This document shows positions 42,871 through 54,605 of a stretch of DNA of 64,000 nucleotides, piece by piece. This stretch comes from Pachyseris speciosa (lineage: Eukaryota; Cnidaria; Anthozoa; Scleractinia; Pachyseridae), in NCBI GenBank assembly GCA_016490735.1, contig JAEMWC010000005.1, forward strand, positions 2,087,501-2,151,500, written 5' to 3'. The notes beneath the pieces are model-generated. The model saw only the letters and a list, made by a program, of their open reading frames with translations. It did no database searches and was not told the origin of the DNA. How positions within the stretch are numbered: position 1 is the first letter of the stretch; each line of letters starts with the position of its first letter. The position numbers were made by a program, and so were the translations under genes.

Positions 42871-45314
42871 GTCTCTTAAATTCTGTTTTAGGTACTGACT
42901 GTACCAGTTGGCAAAGGTGGTCAGGTTTTACATTATATTCAAGTATTAATGATAAAAGCACCGGTTTTGGTTGATGTATTACCTTTCAGTTTATGCAAGA
43001 TATTTTGTTATTGTTTGCAGATTGAGAAGTGAATCTACAAATTCCACTCTCAAATGCAATTTTTACTAAAAATACTAAAAGAAATTCCAGAGAAGGTCAA
43101 AGTGCACAACAAAAAAGACGAGTAAAGAAGATCGAGGTTTCATTTTCAATTTCCACAAACCATGCATGACATAGTTTCTGTTAGTCTCACACGCATGTAT
43201 CATTTAAATGTGGGACTAAAATGTATTTCGAAGGTTAATACAAAGTTTAAAATAAAATTGTGTCATTACATTGGGTTGTAACTGTTTTTTTCATTTAAAC
43301 GATAATGTTGATGATTATTTAGAGGTTACAAACACTGTACAGAGTTTTAAAATGATAACGAAAGCTGAAAACAGGTTGTTTTGGATCAATTCTGGGTACA
43401 ATTAAGGTAAGTTAGATTAATTAATTTGGTGTGATTTTTACCATTTCAAATGGTAAAGCTACTGATTGTTTGGAGGTTACAACAACCTGTTTTGAATAAC
43501 CCATTTTTTATAGTCAAAATAACGGAAAGTAACTACAAAAAATGGGTTGTCTCAGATGCATCCTTGGTACTTTTTACATGAGTTAAATGGACTGATTTGC
43601 AAAGTTAAAACAACGAATGTAGGGTTATTTCAACTCAGTCAAAAGTTGTAGTTTCAACTCATTATGAATCGGTTAATTCAACTGTTGATAACATGTCAAA
43701 ACATCATCTACACGGGAGAAGATTCAACTAAACGTAAAAGTTAATATAACCCACCCCGTTGTTAATACAACTTACAAGAATCAGTTACTTTGAACCAGAA
43801 AAAATTGGTTGTTTCCATCAATTTACATTGGTCGTATTAACCATTTAAGTGTGGGTTGCCTCAGATGCATTTTACAACAATTTTAATTGGTTGGTTTAAC
43901 TAGTCAGTTTTTACAGTGCTTATTCAAGGTAATTCAGTAACACATAATGTTTTTGGTCTCACACGAAGAAATGTTTGGCTGAGCCACTTTCGGTTAACAA
44001 AACATGCATACAAATAATCCTTCAGAGTCGCAAAGTGTTATCGCTTATATGATTGTTGCTAAGTTTTGAGCTTTGTGACAGAAAACATCAGCTTTTATCA
44101 TGTTTTGTGGAAATTTATGTTTATGTTTTTGAGCTTTGGGGGTCAGAGAATTCACTTTCCAAGGACCGCTGCTTGTTTTTTTGACGGCGGGGCTGACCAC
44201 CCATTACATGAATGTCACCCAGCGTGCTTCCCCAACAAAAATGAAATTTTATTCGTCTACCGGAAAACGGTGTCCAAACGGCCAATGTGGTCAAAAAATG
44301 TATGGCTAACAACCTCCACTGGTCAGTGGTTTACGCTCGAGTCCAATTGGTTTTGAGCTATCAATTTGCCATCAATTTGCTGAGTCAACGTTGTTTAAAT
44401 TCATTTTTCAAAGCAAACATTTTATGCATTTCGACTGTTTATTGTTCACCGTCAACCGAGCACAAGGGCCGAAACTAAACGAAGCTAAAACACTGATCAA
44501 ATTAATGAAATTCCGCCACCCTGTGCACCCAATGGCCGAATTCAGGCTTATATACCGAATGGTAACATGGAAATTCCCCGAAATACCGTAACATGCATGA
44601 ACGAAGCAATGCAGAAAACTTCAGCATCCCCTCAAGTGGACCTGGGGGTCACCGCCGTTCTCACTCCTCGTCTCTACATTTCAAAAAGTATTCTCAAAGC
44701 TTTTTATTTGTCACTCTAAAGGAGAAACAAGAGGTTTATCTAGTATTCGATCTGATTAAAAAATTGTTATTTTCTTTCTTATTCTTGCATCCAGCTTTTT
44801 TAGTCCAGACTTGCCGTCGTACTGTGGATATCCAAAACTTGCGAATTACACCGAGCAAAAGTTACTCATCGCATTGGTGGAGGTTTTATGATAAATCCTA
44901 ACGACAAATGTCTCCGTTAAAAGATTGAATGTTTGTGACGATGAACTTTTCGTGACTAAACTACCCTCACGGAGGTAAACCTTTCTTTGTAAACAATTTT
45001 GATAAAACCCTTCGAATCATACTTTAAAATGCCACAGATTTTAGAGAGGATGGGAAAGCTTTTCAAACTTAATTGATATTTAAATTATGACTGGCTTGCA
45101 ACACGATGAAATAAGATTTAACTTGAGGGTACAGGGGGCTTCAACTTCTCACAATTAGAATCCAATTAAATAACAAAAATTAAACGGAAAGTCAGAAATT
45201 TGTTAGTTTTCTCTAAAAGAAAATTCGTTGAACAGTTTTCCCCATTTTAGCTGGCTTTCTTGTGAATTCTACTGAACTGACCGGGACAGTTCAGATCAAG
45301 TTCTGTTCGACAAT

Positions 45315-45409
45315 TAGATTATGAGCTCGAGATTTCTATCGCATGATAGCTGATGAGGGCGAAGACCGAATCAGCTATCACGTATAGAAATCGAGAGCGA
45401 ATAATCTTA
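45315..45409. mobile_element. Hairpin element with GATTTCTAT arms
   Basis: GATTATGAGCTCGAGATTTCTAT and CATGATAGCTGA on one side pair with TCAGCTATCACG and ATAGAAATCGAGAGCGAATAATC on the other. No clear target duplication was seen. Confidence 0.6.
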
Positions 45410-45702
45410 TTTTTTAAGTATAAATCTACTAGTCGTTCAAAACTAAACAAGCAAATTATCTAACTGTCCTCTCCGTAGACACTTTGAAAACGTGAAGAAG
45501 CACCCGCCATTTTGTTGACAACCGCTACTCGGCACTATCTATCACAGATTAGTATAAATCTACTAGCGTTCTACCACGAATGCCGTTCTGTGATTGGGTA
45601 CGCTATTCGCCATCTATTCTATGTTTGCTGTTTGATCCTTTAGCCGGGTCTTAACGTACATTTTGACTTGCTACCAGGCAAAGAAACAAACTAATGAATC
45701 CC

Positions 45703-45786
45703 TAGTCTCCTACGGAGCCGCTCTTTGTGTCGTCAAGAAGGAGGATCTTTGCGTGACGGCACAAAAAAAGGATGCGTAGGAGACTA
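45703..45786. mobile_element. 84-bp MITE with 9-bp target duplication
   Basis: The inverted ends TAGTCTCCTACG and CGTAGGAGACTA are flanked by a perfect direct ATGAATCCC (45694-45702 and 45787-45795). The 9-bp duplication points to Mutator-type (MULE) mobilisation. Confidence 0.85.
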
Positions 45787-46142
45787 ATGAATCCCCAACT
45801 TTCAATTTAGATTTTTTTTTTTCTTCTTACATCCGGCTATTTTGGGCCAGACTTGCTGTCTTCCTATGGATGTTCAAAACTTGCGAATTACACAGAGCGA
45901 ACGTTATACATCACATTGGTCAGGCCGTCCCAAGATAAATCCCAGGGATAAGTGTCTCGGTTGAAAGATTGTGACGTCGCGATTTTTAGTGACTAAGGTA
46001 GCCCTCACGGAGGTATATTGTACCTTCCTTCGTAAACAATTATTACACTAAAGGCTTCTATATTTGAAGCTCAGGGAGAAATGAAAGTAGCCTGCACTCA
46101 CAGTCGATAAAACCCGTTTTTGTCCCATTCACAGAGCAAAGC

Positions 46143-46365
46143 TATTTGCAAACTTGAGCTGGAAATGCGAAAAGATTTATATAAACGCAGCAGGAAACCG
46201 TCCACATTATTGGGTTATAAAAATGATTTATTTAATTGCTGTTGACTATCAAAGCAATGCATATAGGCAGAAATCATTGAAAAGTAGCGTCTCCTTTACT
46301 GTCTAAAATCACTCTTTTAGTTTATTCTTCAGATTGTAAACTCAGTTATCCTCAGGAAAGATGCC
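46143..46365 (+). repeat. Dispersed repeat, partner of 8755-8975
   Basis: See the 8755 entry. The copies are ~37 kb apart in the same orientation with scattered differences. Confidence 0.7.
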
Positions 46366-46831
46366 TTTATTTTTAACGAATGAGGAAAGAAAACGAGTTG
46401 TGTGCTACGTGTGCTACGGAATCGGAATGTTTGTAAATCCTAAATTTACAGACTTTTTGTCAGAATTCAAATCTCACTTACTTTTACATATGGAATACAA
46501 AAAGTCTGTAAAATCATTTTTACAGACATTTTGTACAGTATTTGTGAGTTGTTCATTTCTTGAAAGTTTATGAAATGATTGTAAATTTTAACTGCTGGAA
46601 TAAGTGGTCTGCAGGCCAGGCTGCAAGACACGAGGAAATTCGAGTTATATCGTCACAGTCTTGCTGTAATACACCTTTCCATGTTATTCAATGAAGTGGA
46701 CAAAATGTAAACTAGTGGCAATGATAATTTTGCAAAGAGAACAAAATTTGATACCCTAAACGGCGTAATTATTTGCTAATAATTACTAATATCCTAATAA
46801 TAATAATAATAATCAATACCATATCAAAGGA

Positions 46832-47002
46832 AGATTTTGTTCCCTAACATCTTCGGGCAGTTAAAATTTCAGCTACGGAATCCGAACAGATGAACTTCTT
46901 CTAGCTTATGAAAACATCACTTTAAACTACTTCAAACAACATAAGATACTTAAAAATTCCTTTTTACAGCTTTTGGTTTATTTAACTCATTGGGTGCCCC
47001 TG
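46832..47002. mobile_element. Truncated copy of the 15249 TIR element (inverted)
   Basis: Reverse-complement match to 15249-15410, ending in TTGGGTGCCCCTG at 47002. The other terminus is missing. The divergence is modest, so both are probably from one burst. Confidence 0.8.
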
Positions 47003-47035
47003 CAATAAGTGCAGGTCGAATTGCGCCTTCAACTT

Positions 47036-47520
47036 CAACTTCAACTTCTTTATTATTATGCACTATTTACATCAATTACAACTTGTTAATACTATAATAC
47101 TTTCGACAGAAGATATATATAATACATGATAAAACCAAAGAACAACAAAAGAAAGATGTGTGCGTGGCAACCAGAGTAGCCACTGGCTTTCGAGCTGGTT
47201 GCCACCATGCTAAAGGTAAATTCGGCATTTACAGAAAATGGACAATAAATATTATCTTATTACATCAATCACTAATATAAAGACATTAATATAAGGATAA
47301 GGACGATAAACCGTAGGCCCCGTCTCACAACTCTTCATAATTGATTCTGTGGGACGTTAAAGAACCCACGCACTGTTCGGAAAGAGTAGGGGACGTAGTC
47401 CCCGGTGTGGTGGTCTATCTCTACTAGAATGTGGTTATGGGGTAGGAATTTGCAGTTACGGGCCTACAGTAATTGGCGCACGCTGTTGTAGTGTCCCTGC
47501 CAGGTCTCTGGCGAAGCTAA
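47036..47520 (-). mobile_element. LINE or SINE 3' region with (TTGAAG)n tail
   Basis: The minus strand reads through GCCAGAGACCTGGCAGGGAC, CCACACCGGGGACTACGTCC and GTGGGTTCTTTAACGTCCCA to AATAATAAAGAAGTTGAAGTTGAAGTTGAAG at 47056-47036. This is a microsatellite-like tail typical of retroposon 3' ends. It may be the 3' UTR of the LINE that starts at 47600 with the intervening ORF2 deleted, or it may be independent. Confidence 0.6.
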
Positions 47521-47599
47521 TAAAAAAAATATCTAATTATATGAATAACTTACATAAACAGAAAAGATGAATAGTGTTACACTCTTCACAAGTAGCAAT

Positions 47600-48240
47600 T
47601 AGTTTCTAGTTTTCTGTTCAGTTGAGAAGCCCTTTCTAAAGCCAAAGTGATATTTGTAAAGTGCATCATATTTTTCCAGGAATGCATAGAGTTGGTCATA
47701 GATTAGACGTTCGAGGACTTTTGTAAATGGTGACAAGGTTGCAATAGGTCTATAGTTCCCTGTATTGGTAACATCACCACTCTTATATATTGGAGTAACT
47801 TGGGAAATTTTAAAAGCATCAGGTACTATGCCAGTTGTTATAGATTGGTTATATATGAATGTTAGGGGCTTTTATAGTGGCTCTGCAGCAATTTTCATTA
47901 ACTTATTTGGAATATCTAATGATGCTTTCTGTACATCCAAATTTGAGTAGAGCCTGCTCACTTGTGCTTCTGTAAATGGAGACATAACAAAACTAGATGA
48001 ATGTGTCTTCTTGATAGACTGCATTGGGTTTTCACTGTTTTGTGGTATGGTGCTCGCCAGTTGCGGGCCAACATTTATAAAATAGTGATTGAATTGCTCA
48101 CAAATATCAACTTTATCAGTGTATACTTTATTATTCCCTACTATTCTTGATGGGGTAAGACAACCTGTTGGCTTACGTTTTATCAGTGCACCAATTAATA
48201 ATAATAATAATAATAATAATAATTTAATAATCATTTAGAA
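47600..48240 (-). pseudogene. LINE ORF2: RT N-terminal part (continues the 50365-52567 LINE)
   Basis: The frame 48234-47872 carries IKRKPTGCLTPSRI, NNKVYTDKVDICEQFNHYFI and FTEAQVSRLYSNLD. It continues with changes as TFIYNQSITTGIVPDAFKIS, VTPIYKSGD and NYRPIATLSPFTKVLERLIY (RT motifs 0-2), ending at about FGFRKGFSTEQ. The catalytic Asp motifs are absent, so the RT is truncated. The N-terminal LLLLLLL run in the frame is only translated SINE tail. Confidence 0.85.
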
Positions 48241-50175
48241 CTTATATAGCGCATTTTCCATGTGTATATGATCAAATGCGCTTTACAAGCAGATGAAATT
48301 GGAATTTGGAAATGTTGGTTTGTGGAGAGGGGAAAACCGGAGTACCCGGAGAAAAACCTCTCCGTATCAAACTTTTGGTTAGGATTTTGCAGAACAATAA
48401 GTTAAGCTTTCACTCCTTTTATGGCCTTATCTATTGTTTGAAGGAAAGGGTTTCTATTGTTCGCAAGACAAAGGTTAGGAATCACCGACGCGTAGCCAGT
48501 TCACCGAGCGCGAAATTCAAATATCTTCGGAAGCGATAAGTGTTACAAACACTGCCTTTGTGGGGGAGGGTGTTGTAACGATTGTTGCAGCTTGGACACA
48601 TCTAAAGGGGATGGGTTGGGGAGGTTTGTGACAAGAAGAGCGAGGTCTGGACAGTAACCAAGCGAAAAATTACGCACAATAGTTTCAATAAAACTTTTCG
48701 AACACTCATGAACCATTACAAAAAAAAAATCCGTGGGTGTCGTGATCTACTGGGAAGAGCAGTAGCACTTTCGCAATCAAACTTGGAAGTTACATTTGTA
48801 TTTGACTAACAAACGGCTAGTTCACAGTCGAATCATTTAAGTGTCTGTTAAGTTGGCACGTTATCATGGTAAGAACTTTAACAGTGAATCAAAGTTCAAA
48901 TCCTCCGCTTTTCCCTTTCGCTCCTTTTCCTTAACTCCATTTATAAAGTGCAAAGCGATTATAAAATTTGACGCCGTCTTCAAATATACAGCCACTGGCG
49001 CAATGAATATGAAAGAAAATATGTTGTCCGCAAGCCGAAGGGAACAAAGGAAGTGTGATTTCACACTTTTTTACGTTTGAGTGACCTCACTTTTCGGACG
49101 GGGCACAGAAAGTTATAAAGAACATAATTATTTTTCCTTCGTCTCGCGCGCAAAGCTTAGCACTCTAACAGTGAAACAAGGCTCTATCCCTCCACTTTTC
49201 CCCTTCCCTCGTTTTCGTTAACGCCATTTATAACCTCCCATGCGATTATAAAAGTTACATTGTTAAATTGTTGGTTGACGTTTAATAAGACAAAGCCTAA
49301 GGGGCAATTGTTAATAACACTCTCATTTCAAAGACGTCTTTAGCATTGCAAAGTGTAAGGCTGAAAGCGTATTCTTTGTGATTTGGTGGTTTTCTTAATA
49401 ATTTGTGGGTAGAAGTATTTTTTTTAACTTGATGAGCACATTGTTTTCACGTTGTCATCTGTCGCTTTGTGCGCGAAACGAACGATAAATGCTCTTTCAA
49501 ACTATCTGCGCTTTCCAAAAAGCGACATCGCTCAAACGTTTAAGGTGTGAAATCATACTTTCTTTGTTCCTGAGGCGTGACAACAACAGCGTCGTTTCTT
49601 TTACATTTCTTGCGTCAGTGGCTAAAGACACGCACGCAGTGTTCTTTCCTTTCTTTTCATAAAGAGCCGATTTCCAGGATCAGGTCTTTTTTTGCCTGCC
49701 TCAGTTTATTTTAAAACGGCGTCGCGCGGGCAAAGAAAAAAAAATTAAAACAAAACAAATTTAACGCGAATGGAAAACTGATCGCTCCCGGCATTCGGAG
49801 AACGCTTGCTCGCAATAACATGACTGAAATAAATTCCGTTCACTGATAAAGTACGTCGTAAGGATTTCATGCATATTTTCTTTATTTTCTGTGTGCTGGA
49901 GTTGGGCGATACACGGTAGGACTGGACGTGTAACTCAACATCTTTTCGACAGACGCTTCATGCATTTACTAACTCACTCCCTGCTAGTCTGTCTGTGTTT
50001 TCCCTAGTAGGCTCCCGTGGGGAACAAAATGTCATCACTGAAAATTTGCGAACTGGATCCGACTTAACCCGAGTCTAAGTTCGCGTCACCGAACAGAAAA
50101 ATCCCTAAGGACAGATAACAAAAGCTTCATTGTCTTAAAAAATCCTAACCAAGACAATAGGCAAAGTTTGATACG

Positions 50176-50207
<32 letters not shown>

Positions 50208-50300
50208 AACCCACATATGACTTCGAGTCCGGGAATCGAACCCGGGCCACATTGGTGGAAGGCGAGTGCTCTCACCACTGCGCCATCCCTGCTCCCCTAA
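48198..50300 (-). mobile_element. SINE (second family) inserted in the LINE and itself split
   Basis: The head (minus strand, 50300-50215) is GGGATGGCGCAGTGGTGAGAGCACTCGCC...GGGTTCGATTCCCGG. The body runs to 50176 and resumes at 48362 (GAGGTTTTTCTCCGGGTACT, then TGCGCTATATAAGTTCT), ending in (TTA)n at 48222-48198. Flanking LINE sequence rejoins as a continuous reading frame across TGGAAACTAATT / GGTGCACTGATAAAACG, with an AT-rich target duplication near TAATT. Confidence 0.85.
48363..50175. mobile_element. 1.8-kb TIR DNA element inserted in the SINE
   Basis: The termini CGTATCAAACTTT and complement are perfect for 13 bp, and a second matched block GGTTAGGATTTT lies just inside (10-bp indel between). 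The element is flanked by TC on both sides (48361-48362 and 50176-50177), and removing it restores CCTCTCGGAGCAGAG as in related SINE copies. Inside, a ~100-bp block is directly duplicated (48868-48972 and 49157-49257: ATTTATAA and GCGATTATAAAA in CCATTTATAA contexts). No transposase is present. The superfamily is unassigned because the ends are not CACTA, TTAA or TA types. Confidence 0.75.
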
Positions 50301-50364
50301 TTAGTTTCCATGTGGCCTTAGGTTGTTTTTGCATACTTCAAAGAGTTCACTAAAATAGGCTTTT

Positions 50365-51639
50365 TTACTGGCTGACTTTTACCTGATTAAGCTTGTTTGA
50401 GAATTTTTTATACTCTGTTATTTTATCCGGGTCAGTTGAGAGAAAGTGCGTCTTATATATACTTTGCTTATTTTTAATTGATTTAACTATTGCATTAGAT
50501 ATCCATGGCTTTCTTAGCTGTTTTTGCTTATTTCTGGATGCTATTCTCATCGGTGCATGTTTCTCAATGACAGTGTTTATAGCCCTGATTACACTATTGG
50601 TCAGATCATTGATGTTGGAGTTTGAACTAATAATAGCATTCCAGTCAATTGCATTAATATCTTGCCTATATAATTCATGGCTAAAGTGAGTATAATCCCT
50701 TAAGTGGATTTTGCTTCTAGGGTTTTTTAGAGACACATCTACGATGCAGAATATGGGTAGGTGATCTGAGATATCAATAAGTCCGATACCAGATATTACT
50801 TCAGCAGTGGTGTTAATGTATATATGGTCAATAAGTGTTGCAGTATGAGTAGTAATTCTGGTGGGTTTAGTAATTACGGGCAGAAAACTATTTGAATAAA
50901 GCATATCCAGATAATCTTCAGTCTGCGAATGGGTAGCGCACTTTAGAAAATCAATGTTCATATCACCTAAGATATAAGTTTCATATTTATCACTATTCCT
51001 TTTGATGGTCTCTTCGAGGGATACTTTGAACTCATCAACATCAGCAGATGGGTGCCTATATATACAACCAACTAGAATGTGTTATTTCCCGTTACATGGG
51101 TCGATCTCAGCCCAGCAGGTTTCAACAAGCTTTATATTAAGTGTTATATCTGGTCTGGGTATTGATTTGAGATTTCTCTTAATGTAAATAGCAGCGCCCC
51201 CTGCAGGGGTGGGTGAGTCAGTGTGATAAAAATTGTAATAAGGGAGGTCTACATTAGTTGTAGAGTTTGAATTCAATTTAGTTTCAGTAAGTGAAAGAAT
51301 GTCTGGCCTTTTGTCTAGAGAGTATAGCATATCATTAAGGAGGGTCATATTCTTTGGTAAACTTCTTATATTACAGTGTAGCATTGAGAGGGCCTTGGGT
51401 CCGGCATTATTTAAAACATTGTTCATCTCAGAGATTGTATTATAGTCAGATTGCGGAAAGGTAAGCATAAAGTCAGGGTCAGTTTCATCAGACTTATCAG
51501 GATTAGGTATCATATCATAAAGATCAATATCTATGTACTGATCAATTTGATATGAGAATGAGCCGTTGACAAAATTAAACTCTCCTTCATTTAAATTGTA
51601 AAAAGGTAATTCTTGAAGTTCGGCATCAATTGCCGTCAT
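50365..51639 (-). pseudogene. LINE ORF2: AP endonuclease and linker
   Basis: The frame 51639-51082 contains a poorly conserved leader and then LHCNIRSLPKN, ILSLTETKLN and AAIYIKRNLKS, the N-terminal AP-endonuclease motifs. The frame 50961-50365 contains LIDHIYIN, IDISDHLPIFCIVD (catalytic His region) and a Lys/Arg-rich linker WISNAIVKSIKNKQSIYK. The segment in between (51081-50962) is frameshifted. This nuclease nicks target DNA for target-primed reverse transcription. After 50365 the frame shifts and continues to the SINE at 50300. Confidence 0.9.
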
Positions 51640-51747
51640 TATGCAAGTGTGAGTTACCTAGAATAAAACGCACGAGTTAACTAAAATAAATTTTCATATA
51701 TACAGGTTAACGTTCTGTAACCCTACCGTCCAAAGTGATATATTTTC

Positions 51748-52567
51748 TCATCTGTTTCTAATTTGGTCCAGGTAATCGTCGAATTCCTCGTGGGTATTAA
51801 ACGCCTCAATATTTGATGTTTCGGTAGCTCTTAGGTGAATTTTTCCATTCACAGTCCACAAAAACTTGTAATTGTTGTCATGTTTAAATTTGTTGATCCG
51901 GCCGAATAATCTTTTCCGATAACTCCGATAACTCCATTAACATGGATCTTGTCTTCCCTGAAGATACTCTTTCCCATTTTTGCACTTACCGACGGTAAAT
52001 TACTTGATTTTTTACCGATAAGGTTTTTTCTCCTCTTGAAGACCTCCTCCCTTTTTTCTCTTCTTACAAACTTCACTATGAGGCGGTTCTTTACTTTCTT
52101 TGTATCTGGCAATCGATGTGCCGTCGAAATACAACCGTCATCCAGCTCTAGTCCAATGAGTGACCCTAATTCTTTCACTAGCTGCTTTGGGTTGGCAGCC
52201 GGCAACACGGGGATGCCAGTTATCTCCAAGCAATCTCTTCTGATGTATTGTTGGGTTTCATCGATCGTGCACTCCATTTCATATAACGCTCGTTCCAGCT
52301 TTCCAATCCGATCATCTTGCTTCTTGTTGTTTACTTCGAGCTCGGTTGATTTCTTATTAGTTGACTGAAGACCTTTTAAGACTTTATCGTACTTCGCCGA
52401 GATAAAGCCCTGTGATTTTTCGATCTCATCACAGCGATCAGTGAGAGTCTTGATGGCAGCGTTCACACTTCGATCTCATCCTTGATTTCGCGCCGAATGC
52501 TTGGAAGGAACTCGTCTATCCATATTCTCTTGAGCTCGGTAACCGTTAAATGTGTCGAATTTGGCAT
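51748..52567 (-). pseudogene. LINE ORF1: coiled coil, RRM-like and C-terminal domain
   Basis: Start at 52567 (MPNSTHLTVTELKRIWIDEF), with a frameshift near 52465. A long coiled coil follows (52466 onward: IKTLTDRCDEIEKSQ, RIGKLERALYEMECTIDE), then RRDCLEITGIPVLPAANPKQ and STAHRLPDTKK, the L1-type RNA-binding fold shared by many LINE ORF1 proteins. After a second frameshift the frame ends with NYKFLWTVNGKIHLR and FNTHEEFDDYLDQI. ORF1 proteins coat LINE RNA in trimers. The two frameshifts inactivate this copy. Confidence 0.88.
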
Positions 52568-52763
52568 ACTGTGATATCAGAACACAGACAGGACAAACAA
52601 AAACGAAAAGAACTACAAGACAACATAAACCACACGTCTAGCTGCCATGATTAATTAATTCTTTCAACTCTAATTTTCACGAAATCGTACTCCTCAGGTT
52701 ACAATTCTTCTAGTCTGCGGTCTGTCATTTCCGGTCTACAGTTTACAGTCTTAACTGAACATC

Positions 52764-52956
52764 GTCATCATCATCATCATCACCATCATCATCACCATCA
52801 TCATTAGCATCATACTTTGTTTATTACAGTCAAATCTTCTATCTGTTCTAATGAGGCCCAGAACATTACGAAGGCATACTTAGTTGTAATTATAAATTTC
52901 TAAGTAGTTTCATTTGTATAAAATTGCGTGAATAAATAAAGATGATGATGATGATG
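52764..52956 (+). repeat. (CAT)n and (GAT)n microsatellites
   Basis: 52760-52803 is mainly TCA/CAT units, and 52938-52956 is (GAT)n. The two are inverted relative to one another, about 140 bp apart. Confidence 0.85.
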
Positions 52957-53029
52957 AAACCTTAAACTGTACTATCTTTATTATCTTTTCATTTTCTTAC
53001 AAAGGACATTTTGGGAAATTTGAGTAGGT

Positions 53030-54160
53030 ATGCGCTTGGCTTATTGTATGTTTTTGCTTCGTATGTTCTTTGATGCATCTAAACATAACGATCAAACCGC
53101 GAGTTAATTTGTCGCCCTTGAACACAGCATCCCAATATTTCAAGACATTGGTTGTCAAGCGAGTCAATATTTCTAATTAAATATTTCACAGGTATCAATA
53201 GTTGAGAATGCACTAACGCCGACCGACAGAATATCAGGAAACGACGAAAAAAAAGGGGGATCTCCTTAAGACTGGCAGGAAATTTGTTGGTCTATCCAGG
53301 GATCCAGTGAAAGGGTGATTTTCTTTTACGCGGAAAAGGAAAAGTTTTCTTCAATGCGCTAGCGAAGATGGCGAGTCATATGGCTAATGCCATCGGTATC
53401 GCACAGATCACATCATATTAACTATGGTCAACAGGTTTCGTCCCTCGCTGCTTAAACATGTCACCGATTTTATGACTTGTCTGCTACGGTTACCAATCGC
53501 TTACAGTTAACAATTGGCTCATGCGTCAGCGTGCTTTCATCGAGATATGAAGCACGCGGGAAGTTTGGAGAGCACGAGCTTCTTGAGTGTTCTCCAAACT
53601 TCCCAAGTGCTTCATATCGCGATGAACGCACAGCTGACGCATGAACCAATTGTTTTATAACATTTTCAATGCGGTAGTTTAAATATTGTATACAAAATAC
53701 CCTCTACTACGTAATCATCGTGCACAATAGGAATATAAAGCACGCTCACGCAATTGAATTTGACTCCACAAATTTGCCAGCTATGCTATAATTTTCTTTA
53801 CAGCAAAAAATTGGAGCCCATTTTTAACCGGTTAAGTTCCAGCTTCCTCATCATTCTTTTTTTATTTAACGTGGGCGAAGTTGACACGCTGATTTCGAGT
53901 ATTTTGATGGCTTAATGTCGACAGGTTCATATCCAATAAACAAACGGTGACAAATATTCAATGCACGCGTTAGTCAAGATGAGAACAAAAGAGAACTTTG
54001 GCCCATTAGGAAAACAGAAATTTTTAATTTGAAATATAAAGAATGAAAAATTCTAAGAAGAAGACTCCTCTCTGGATAATTGATCTCATGACGTTTTCAT
54101 TCCAATAGTTTCTTCCATTATCCCTCATCCTTTGTCTGATATTATTACTAAACGTTATAA
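53030..54160 (+). repeat. Duplicated block, copy 2 (best partner 62640-63975)
   Basis: About 1.1 kb is co-linear with 62640-63975 in the same orientation, ~9.6 kb away. Landmarks are GATGCATCTAAAC, AATTAAATATTTCACAGGTATCAATAGTTG, GAAGATGGCGAGTC, TTTCGTCCCTCG, GAAATATAAAGAATGAAAA and CATTATCCCTCATCCTTTGTCTGATAT. The hairpin element at 53511-53652 is an insertion absent from the partner. The receptor gene at 56.8 kb lies between the copies. Confidence 0.85.
53511..53652. mobile_element. Hairpin MITE in the duplicated block
   Basis: CAATTGGCTCATGCGTCAGC...ATATGAAGCAC...GGGAAGTTTGGAGA pairs with the complement on the right (TCTCCAAACTTCCC...GCTGACGCATGAACCAATTG). The partner block at 63640-63660 lacks it, so the insertion postdates the duplication or was lost there. 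Confidence 0.75.
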
Positions 54161-54394
54161 AATAATTTCCTCAGTTTTCGTTTATAGTTTTTTTTATGAA
54201 ATCAGGCGCATTACTGTCATCATTTTCATCCTAGAAATCTCCCATAATTTTGAATGAAGATTCAAGTAAAGACCGCTGACCAGGAAGCAGAAATGAAACG
54301 CCATCAACCTTCGTGTTCATCCAACGTTTTATTGTTTCTGTGCCATCTGAAAAAAATTAATGCATCATGGCCTTCAGGATTCATACGGAGAAGT

Positions 54395-54605
54395 TAATGC
54401 CTCGCAATTATCTTAACCTTGTCGTTCTTACTGCTTTTGATATGTTGGTGTAGTCCATGGTCCTTGAGTTACTTGTTCAGCTCTGGCACTCGGAGCTGTT
54501 ACAGTTTGGTAGAATCTTCATACAGATCTTTCCAAGCATAATCATCATAGACTTTTTCCTTTGTTTTCTGCAGGCTCTCCTTCGCCCGCTCCTCTGCTCT
54601 CACTC
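54395..54605 (-). pseudogene. Fragment of a SAP-like multi-copy coral protein
   Basis: The minus strand reads AEERAKESLQKTKEKVYDDY, AWKDLYEDSTKL, a TAA stop, LRVPELNK, a second TAA, and LKDHGLHQHIKSSKNDKVKI followed by IARH and a stop. The helix-extended-helix pattern VPELNxxLKxHGL...KSxKxDKV resembles a SAP-type nucleic-acid-binding motif. Two in-frame stops make it a pseudogene. The family assignment is by resemblance only. Confidence 0.6.

Larger units (their letters stand above)
36909..43918. mobile_element. Possible 7-kb CACTG-ended TIR element enclosing a host-like gene
   Basis: The left end CACTGTAAAATTGACTAGTT and the right end (complement) CACTGTAAAAACTGACTAGTT match over ~23 bp and are flanked by CT on both sides (36907-36908 and 43919-43920). 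About 1.5 kb inside the left end and 0.65 kb inside the right end are rich in degenerate AACCATTT, AACTAGTCATT and CAACTGATTACA motifs, like subterminal repeats of CACTA-type elements. The centre holds no transposase, but it does hold the plus-strand gene at 39521-42870, a SINE and two smaller TIR elements. The alternative is two separate short elements in opposite orientation, because only one terminus is seen at each side. Confidence 0.5.
44780..46050 (+). repeat. Direct duplication, ~220 bp, 1.03 kb apart
   Basis: 44785-45000 and 45825-46040 share CTTGCGAATTACAC, GATAAATCC, AAAGATTG, CCCTCACGGAGGTA and GTAAACAATT in the same order. Two hairpin elements lie between the copies. A shorter direct repeat AGTATAAATCTACTAG occurs at 45417 and 45552. 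Confidence 0.75.

Noticed and set aside
45345..45400. Second hammerhead candidate (CTGATGAGGGCGAAGACCGAATCAGC)
   Set aside because: The GAAA box is GAAT, stem II has only two pairs, and the surrounding symmetry is that of a hairpin element.
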